Of a stretch of 64,000 nt of DNA, positions 59,200 to 64,000 are shown in pieces. The stretch is taken from assembly GCF_900103985.1 (NCBI RefSeq), contig NZ_FNIE01000003.1, forward strand, positions 372,001 to 436,000. The letters are read 5' to 3'. The position numbers were made by a program, and so were the translations under genes. The notes under the pieces were generated by a model. It was not told the DNA's origin, searched no databases, and was given only the letters and a program-made list of their open reading frames with translations. The first letter of the stretch is position 1. Each line of letters opens with the position of its first letter. This stretch comes from Actinacidiphila guanduensis (lineage in GTDB: Bacteria > Actinomycetota > Actinomycetes > Streptomycetales > Streptomycetaceae).

Positions 59200-60689
59200 G
59201 TGCGGTGGGCCGCGGCGCGCGGCAGGAGGCGGAGCGCCGCCACGGTGAGGGCCAGCGCGGGGGTGCCGCAGGCCGCCGCCTCCGTGGTGCCCGCAGGGAC
59301 GGCGGGCAGGAGGACGAGCAGGACGGCCTGGGCGGCCAGGGCCGCGGCGAGTGCGGCCGCCGCGGGCCGGGCCGCGCCGTGGACGGCGAGCAGCCGGGCG
59401 ACGAGGAGCAGCGCGCCCAGCGCGGAGCCGCGGAAGGTGCCGAGCGCGGCGAGGAGGCCGAGCAGCACGGCCGCGTAGCCGGCGAGGACGGCGAGCAGCC
59501 GCGGCCGTACCGCGTCAGCGAAGTCGGCGAGGCTGTGGCTGGGCGCCAGTTGGGCGCGGGCGCTGCACGCGAACCAGCGGGCCAGCCAGGCGGCGGGGAG
59601 CAGGGTGAGCGCGAGGGCGGCGAGCGTCCAGGCGCCGACGGGGTGCGGGCCGCAGCGGGCCAGCGCGAGCAGGGCGACGGTGCCCAGCGCGGGCAGGTGC
59701 CGCAGGGCGCCCTCGGTCACCCGCAGCGGACCCCGGCGCAGCGCCGGCCACGCGGCGGCGACGAGCAGCCCGACGGCGGCGGGGCCCGGCAGCCCCAGGG
59801 CGGCAGCCAGGGCGAGGGCCAGGGCGGGCATGAGGTGCAGCGCGGCGTCGCGGACGCCGAAGCCGAGCGGTTCGCGCGCGCCCGCGGCCGGTGCGGGCCG
59901 CCCGTTCCTGGGCGTCCGCGCCACCAGCTCCTCGGCGAGGCCGAAGACGTCGCGGTGCCGCAGCCGCCGGGCGTCGGCGTCGGTGACGCCCCGCGCCTCC
60001 AGCCCGGCCGCGACCTCCCACATGTCGACGGCGCCGGCCAGCATGTCGTGGTGCCGGTGCAGCACGCCGAGTACGGGGTCGGCGGGCCCCCGACGCCGCG
60101 GCAGCCCCGTCCGTGCGGCGGCCCCGCCCGCGGCCGTACTGCCGGCGCCCCCGCGACCGCCCTCGCTTCGAGGCTCGGCAGACCCTTGCGGCTCACGCCC
60201 AGCCCTCGTACGGGGGGACCCGGCGCCGGCACCTGACGCGCCGTGACCGTCGGCCCACGACGGCCCCCGAACCCCCTCCGGCTCACCACCACCGTCCGTA
60301 CGAGGGGACCCGGCACCGGCACCTGACGCGCCGTCACCGCCCTCCGGCGACAACCTCCGACCCCCCTCCTCCTCCTCACGACCACCACCCGTACGGGCGG
60401 ACTCCGCCTCCCCCGCGGCCACCCCCTTCTCGCGGGACACCTCGCCCCGCCCCTCCGGCGAAGCCCCACCCTCCGTACCGGGGGTGCCGCTTGCCCCACC
60501 CCGCCGCTGTCCCGGCAGGCCGACGCCCTTGCCCCCCTCCCCCGCGTCCGGCGCTATCCCCAGCCCGTCGCGCGCGAAGCCGCCGCCCTCGGAGTCCTCG
60601 GGCCCGGCGTCGTCCCCCTCCTCGGAAAACCCGGCGGGGGCGCCCCCGCCGGGGAGCAGAAGCGATTCGTCAACGTGGGAAGGCCGCAT
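59196..60689 (-). CDS. Polytopic membrane protein of the polysaccharide operon
   Basis: A 497-residue protein. The N-terminal 200 residues are Gly/Ser/Glu-rich and disordered; a short helical region follows (HHDMLAGAVDMWEVAAGLEA and RRLRHRDVFGLAEELVAR). The last 230 residues contain about seven or eight TM helices (LMPALALALAAALGLPG, ALLALARCG, ALLLVARLLAV and others). Not recognised as PelG or Wzx; it may be a channel, polymerase partner or flippase. The ATG at 60689 is preceded by AGGAG formed by the pelF stop (TAGGAG). It ends in an ATGA overlap. Confidence 0.8.
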   Translation of the reverse strand: MRPSHVDESLLLPGGGAPAGFSEEGDDAGPEDSEGGGFARDGLGIAPDAGEGGKGVGLPGQRRGGASGTPGTEGGASPEGRGEVSREKGVAAGEAESARTGGGREEEEGGRRLSPEGGDGASGAGAGSPRTDGGGEPEGVRGPSWADGHGASGAGAGSPRTRAGREPQGSAEPRSEGGRGGAGSTAAGGAAARTGLPRRRGPADPVLGVLHRHHDMLAGAVDMWEVAAGLEARGVTDADARRLRHRDVFGLAEELVARTPRNGRPAPAAGAREPLGFGVRDAALHLMPALALALAAALGLPGPAAVGLLVAAAWPALRRGPLRVTEGALRHLPALGTVALLALARCGPHPVGAWTLAALALTLLPAAWLARWFACSARAQLAPSHSLADFADAVRPRLLAVLAGYAAVLLGLLAALGTFRGSALGALLLVARLLAVHGAARPAAAALAAALAAQAVLLVLLPAVPAGTTEAAACGTPALALTVAALRLLPRAAAHRT

Positions 60690-60701
60690 GGCAGATGGCT
60701 C

Positions 60702-62366
60702 CTAATGACAGGGGGTCAGCGTGGTCGGTGCGAGGGACTCCGCCGGCGTGGTGAAGGGGCGCGGCGCCCCCGACGCGTCGTGCAAGGGCTCCCGCGGGAC
60801 GGGGTGGTGGGCGACGACGCTCAGGTAGGCGTCGCGGAAGGCCCGCGTGCAGGTGGAGACCGTGAAGAGCGCGAGCGCGCGTTCACGGGCGGCCGCGCCG
60901 AGCCGGGCGGCGCGCTCGGGCCCGCGCAGGAGCTGCAGGGTGGCGTCGGCGAGCGCCCGCGGGTTGCGCGGCGGCACGATGAGGCCGGTGCCGCCGATCA
61001 CCTCCCGTACGGCGCCCACGTCCGTGGAGACCGTGGGCCGCCCGCAGAACATCGCCTCGACAAGGCTGAGCGGGAAGCCCTCCGCGCTGCTGGAGAGCAG
61101 CACCACGTCGCCGGCCGCGTAGGCGTCCGCCGCCTCGGGGGCGCCCGGGGAGCCGATCTCCTCGAAGGTGACCGGGTTCTCGCCGACCGCGTGCGGGTGC
61201 GCCGCCTCGTCGGGGAACAGCTGGGCGGCGAGCGTGCGGCAGTGGCCGAGGTAGGCGGCCGAGCGCTCGTCGGTGGCGGGGGCGTAGAAGACCCGCAGCC
61301 GGGCCTGCGGTTCCTCGGCCCGTATGGTGCGGAAGGCGTGCAGGAGGGCGATCAGGTCCTTGGCGGGCTCGGCCCGGCCGACCCAGGCGACGGTGGGGTC
61401 GGCGTGCGCCGCGGGCGCGGCCGCCTCGGCCTCCGCTTCCTCGCCGGCGCGGGCGAAGCGGGCGGCGTCCATGCCGGGGTAGACCGTGCGCAGCCGCTCG
61501 GCCGGCGCGCCACAGCGCTCCTGCCAGCGGCGCACGTGGGTGGAGCCGGGGGTGATGAGCGCGGCCTGGCGGTAGGACTCGCCGGCGAGCAGCCGGTGGT
61601 AGTCGCCGAGCAGGGCGCGCACAGCCGGGGTGAGCCCGGCGGCGCGGTGGGCGAGCAGGGCCTCGCGGACCCGGACGGTGTACTCGGTGACGATGAGCGG
61701 GGTGCCGCAGAACCGTTTGGCCAGCAGTCCCGGCAGGGTGGCCGGGCCCCCCGAGACGGCGTGGCACACATCGGCGGAGCCGAGGGCGTCGGGGCCGTAC
61801 CAGGGCAGGGAGAGCGGCCGCAGCTGGTGCTCCAGGAGGGCGGCCACGGCGAGGAGTTCGGTGACGGTGATGTCCTGGAGCAGCGGCCGCACCCCGGGGG
61901 CCCGGCAGGCCGCCTCCAGCGCGGTCAGGGCGTCCTCGCCGCGCAGCAGGTCGGGCAGCCCGCCGAACTCGGCGGCGGTCTCGGCCAGTCCGTAGAGCCC
62001 GGCGGCGAAGCGGTCGGCGCGGCCGCGTGCGGCGGTCGGCCCGGCGCCCGCCCGCTGCGGGGCGCCGGCCAGAGCTGCGGCGAGGTCGCCGAAGTGCCAG
62101 CCGAACGCCGCACGGCGGGCCCGGCGGTCGGCCCGGCCGCCGGTGGCGGGGCGGGCCGGCGGCTCGCCCCACAGCCGTTCGGTGCGGACCTGCCCGACCT
62201 GCGGCGGGACCTCGACCCGGCCGCCGGCCTCGGTACGCGGCGAGCGGCTGAGCGCGTAGACGTCGTACGCGTGCTGCGGCAGTGCGCGGACGAGCCGTTC
62301 GCACCACGCTCCTCCCTCACCTCGCGCATACGGATAGCCACCCTCGGTGAGCAGTGCGATGCGCAC
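60702..62366 (-). CDS. PelF-like GT4 glycosyltransferase
   Basis: A 554-residue GT4 enzyme. The N-terminus (VRIALLTEGGYPYARGEGGA, then WCERLVRALPQHAYDVYAL) is the DUF3492/PelF signature. The C-terminal Rossmann domain has WVGRAEPAKDLIALLHAF and the EX7E catalytic motif EGFPLSLVE followed by GRPTVSTDVGAVREVIGGTG. PelF polymerises UDP-linked amino sugars. The start is GTG at 62366 after GAGGGGG; an ATG at 62387 lacks a ribosome-binding site. First gene of the operon; 12 bases to the membrane protein. Confidence 0.9.
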   Translation of the reverse strand: MRIALLTEGGYPYARGEGGAWCERLVRALPQHAYDVYALSRSPRTEAGGRVEVPPQVGQVRTERLWGEPPARPATGGRADRRARRAAFGWHFGDLAAALAGAPQRAGAGPTAARGRADRFAAGLYGLAETAAEFGGLPDLLRGEDALTALEAACRAPGVRPLLQDITVTELLAVAALLEHQLRPLSLPWYGPDALGSADVCHAVSGGPATLPGLLAKRFCGTPLIVTEYTVRVREALLAHRAAGLTPAVRALLGDYHRLLAGESYRQAALITPGSTHVRRWQERCGAPAERLRTVYPGMDAARFARAGEEAEAEAAAPAAHADPTVAWVGRAEPAKDLIALLHAFRTIRAEEPQARLRVFYAPATDERSAAYLGHCRTLAAQLFPDEAAHPHAVGENPVTFEEIGSPGAPEAADAYAAGDVVLLSSSAEGFPLSLVEAMFCGRPTVSTDVGAVREVIGGTGLIVPPRNPRALADATLQLLRGPERAARLGAAARERALALFTVSTCTRAFRDAYLSVVAHHPVPREPLHDASGAPRPFTTPAESLAPTTLTPCH

Positions 62367-63372
62367 GGGTGCGCCCCCTCTCGGCATGACGGACGTACGG
62401 CCATGCCGGGCGGGCGCGTCCCTCCGGGGGCACCGCCATGGACGGCGGTCGGCGCCCGCCCGGCGCGAAGCACGCTATGCCGGGACAACGGTGCCGCGGC
62501 GGACGGTTGTCCGCGGCGCCATCAGAAGGGGTGAAGAGCCGTAACCTTCCCGGCGGCCGGTGCGTTTACGGAGCCCCGCCCGGGGGCTGCGCCCGGCAGG
62601 TGAGGGGCAGCGCCCCCAACCCCTGGCGCGCTCCTGGCACTTGCCGTGTACGCCGAGGCGGGGCCACCGCCCGGGTGAGCGGGCCCAGGACGGCGATCCG
62701 CCGCGGCCGCGCTTCCGCGAACTATCGGGGTACGCGGAGCCGGGAGCCGCGGGCGGGGCGAGGCGGCGTCAGGCGGGCGTTGTCCGGTTGGCCGTTGCTA
62801 CCCCTGCGGACGGCTCGGCAGACCACGGCCCGGTCACGGCTCGTCAGCGCGCAGCCCGGGCCAGTCGGAGGCCGAAACAGCGACGGGCAGGCGGAACTTG
62901 CCGCTCCGGCCCAGGCAAGCGATCGCCATCACTGCCGTGCGGAAAAGCTCCGCGGCCCCGGCCGGAGCGGGGCCCGACACGAGCAGGCAAACGCGTCCCG
63001 CAGAACCGGGACGGGCGGCCGGCGCCCTGCGGACAGCTCCGCAGAACGACGGCCGGTCGGAGAACGAAACCGCGGCGGACAGGCGGACTCGTCACGACGG
63101 GCCCCGGCGAACGGCTGCGGACAGCTCCGCAGGACAGCCGCCGGTCGGAGGCCGAAACAGCGACGGGCAAACGGGGCTTGCCGCTCCGGCCCAGGCAAGC
63201 GATCGCTGCCGCTGCCGTGCGGAAAGGCCCCGCGGCCCCCAGCCGGATCGAGGCCCGACACGAGCAGGCGAACGCGTCCGGCAGAGCCGGGACGGACGGC
63301 CGCCGCCCTGCGGACAGCTCCGCAGGACGACCGCCGGTCGGAGAACGAAACCGCGACAGGCAGGCGGACCTG
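62367..63372. other. 1-kb gap with repeats, no credible gene
   Basis: A region between the PelF-like gene and the ABC ATPase gene (both minus). Long open frames on the plus strand come from the repeat and G+C bias and have Arg/Gly-rich sequence without domains. It must contain the operon promoter at its left end; no sigma-R-type site was seen. Confidence 0.5.
62810..63370. repeat. Degenerate 280-bp tandem repeat with shorter subrepeats
   Basis: Two copies of a unit of about 280 bp (about 62862-63141 and 63142-63370) with GTCGGAGGCCGAAACAG at 62864 and 63144, and AGAACGAAAC at 63061 and 63342. Inside are subrepeats CTGCGGACAGCTCCGCAG near 63029, 63109 and 63309, with a weaker copy at 62811. 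The CGGTCGGAG(G/A) motif recurs four times. Non-coding. Confidence 0.75.
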
Positions 63373-64000
63373 TCAGGACACGCCCAGCTGGGCCGCTACT
63401 GCCTTGCGGGCCGTTCTGCGGGCTGCCGCCTCGGTCGGGTCGGGGACCGGGACGGCGGCGAGCAGGCCCTTGGTGTACGGGTCCTGGGGGTTGCCGTAGA
63501 CGTCCTCGGCCGTGCCCTCCTCGACCACGCGGCCCGAGCGCATGACCGCCACCCGGTCGCTCACCTGGCGGACGACGGCCAGGTCGTGGGCGACGAACAC
63601 CAGTGCCACGCCGAACTCCCGCTTCAGCTCGCCGAGCAGGGCGACGACCTGGGCCTGGGTGGTGACGTCCAACGCGGAGACCGGCTCGTCGCAGACGATC
63701 AGCCGCGGCTGCGGGGCGAGCGCCCGCGCGATGCCGACGCGCTGCCGCTGACCGCCGCTGAACTCGTGCGGGTAGCGGTGGTACCAGGCCGGGTCCAGGC
63801 CGACCCGCTCCAGCAGGTCGCCGACGCGGGTGGTGATCTCCCTCTCGGTCAGGCGCCCTTCGGCCCGCAGCGGGTCGGCGATCGACTCGCCGATGCTGCG
63901 GCGGGGGTTGAGCGAGGAGACCGGGTCCTGGAAGACCATCTGCAACTCCCGGCGCAGCGGCCGCAGTTGCCGCTCCCGGAGGGCCGCGATGTCGCGGCCG
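63373..64000 (-). CDS. Oligopeptide/dipeptide ABC transporter ATPase (partial)
   Basis: The 3' part of a peptide-importer ATPase (OppF/DppF type); the gene continues beyond the window. Visible: the Q-loop MVFQDP, FSGGQRQRVGIARAL (signature), LIVCDEPVSALD (Walker B), VFVAHDLAVV (H-loop) and the C-terminal oligopeptide motif YGNPQDPYTKGLLAAVP. The Walker A is upstream of position 64000. It powers uptake of di- or oligopeptides at the membrane with permeases that are presumably adjacent. Confidence 0.93.
   Translation of the reverse strand, partial: GRDIAALRERQLRPLRRELQMVFQDPVSSLNPRRSIGESIADPLRAEGRLTEREITTRVGDLLERVGLDPAWYHRYPHEFSGGQRQRVGIARALAPQPRLIVCDEPVSALDVTTQAQVVALLGELKREFGVALVFVAHDLAVVRQVSDRVAVMRSGRVVEEGTAEDVYGNPQDPYTKGLLAAVPVPDPTEAAARRTARKAVAAQLGVS

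Noticed and set aside
62810..63370. CRISPR array
   Set aside because: Units are about 280 bp, degenerate and without unique spacers of even length; no cas genes in the window.
62898..63545. Plus-strand open frames across the 280-bp repeats
   Set aside because: Arg/Gly/Ala-rich translation with repeat structure and no ribosome-binding site; overlaps the ABC ATPase gene at its end.

Overview
The window is a gene-dense, very high-GC stretch of an actinobacterial chromosome, almost certainly from the family Streptomycetaceae (Streptomyces or a close relative). Support: GTG and TTG starts are common; the SigR/RsrA mycothiol-linked stress pair, a mycoredoxin with a CGYC motif, a WblC (WhiB7) regulator with an AT-hook, AdnA/AdnB-type helicase-nucleases and MoeZ are all present; the only RNA gene seen is an initiator tRNA-Met. 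No insertion sequence, prophage, CRISPR array or integrase was found, so this is ordinary chromosomal backbone with one accessory-looking locus at the right end.

Layout. 0.2-4.5 kb: a lipoprotein and a secreted protein, convergent with peptide deformylase, a TPR protein and an HD-domain phosphohydrolase. 4.8-6.1 kb: sigR-rsrA with a self-type promoter. 6.3-13.9 kb: a 42-bp repeat array, an alpha/beta hydrolase, an SRAP protein, an M50-like peptidase, aroA, rsgA, an SMR transporter, hisN, a CBS protein and a Fur-family regulator. 13.9-26.9 kb: HEAT and Sel1 repeat proteins, tRNA-fMet, a UPF0182 membrane protein, a PDZ/Lon-like protease, moaE, an epimerase-like protein, a zincin-like protein and a Nudix hydrolase. 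27.1-30.2 kb: a three-gene AIM24 operon headed by a TerD-AIM24 fusion. 31.3-34.1 kb: an orphan RiPP-type E1-like protein overlapping an ABC1 kinase.

34.5-56.1 kb is a DNA-repair and antibiotic/thiol-stress block: wblC with a translated leader and attenuator, uvrD2, mrx1, a Tat-exported amidase, an RsbW-like ATPase, nudC, an M20 dipeptidase, adnB, a lipoprotein, adnA, an alkyltransferase-like protein, a membrane protein with a pseudokinase-like insert, and moeZ. As I recall it, much of this order is shared with the whiB7-uvrD2-nudC-adnBA-moeZ region of Mycobacterium tuberculosis. Three promoters in the window (sigR, mrx1, moeZ) carry the same GGAAT-N18-GTT sigma-R signature, so part of the block is probably one thiol-oxidative-stress regulon.

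56.2-62.4 kb (minus strand) is a tightly coupled five-gene operon: a PelF-like glycosyltransferase, a polytopic membrane protein, a proline-rich protein, a sugar-nucleotide epimerase and a spherulin-4 (GH135-like) protein. This gene set resembles machineries for partly acetylated galactosamine polymers (bacterial Pel, fungal galactosaminogalactan) and is the best candidate here for an undescribed system. It is followed by about 1 kb of non-coding DNA with degenerate 280-bp tandem repeats, and the window ends inside an oligopeptide ABC-transporter ATPase gene.
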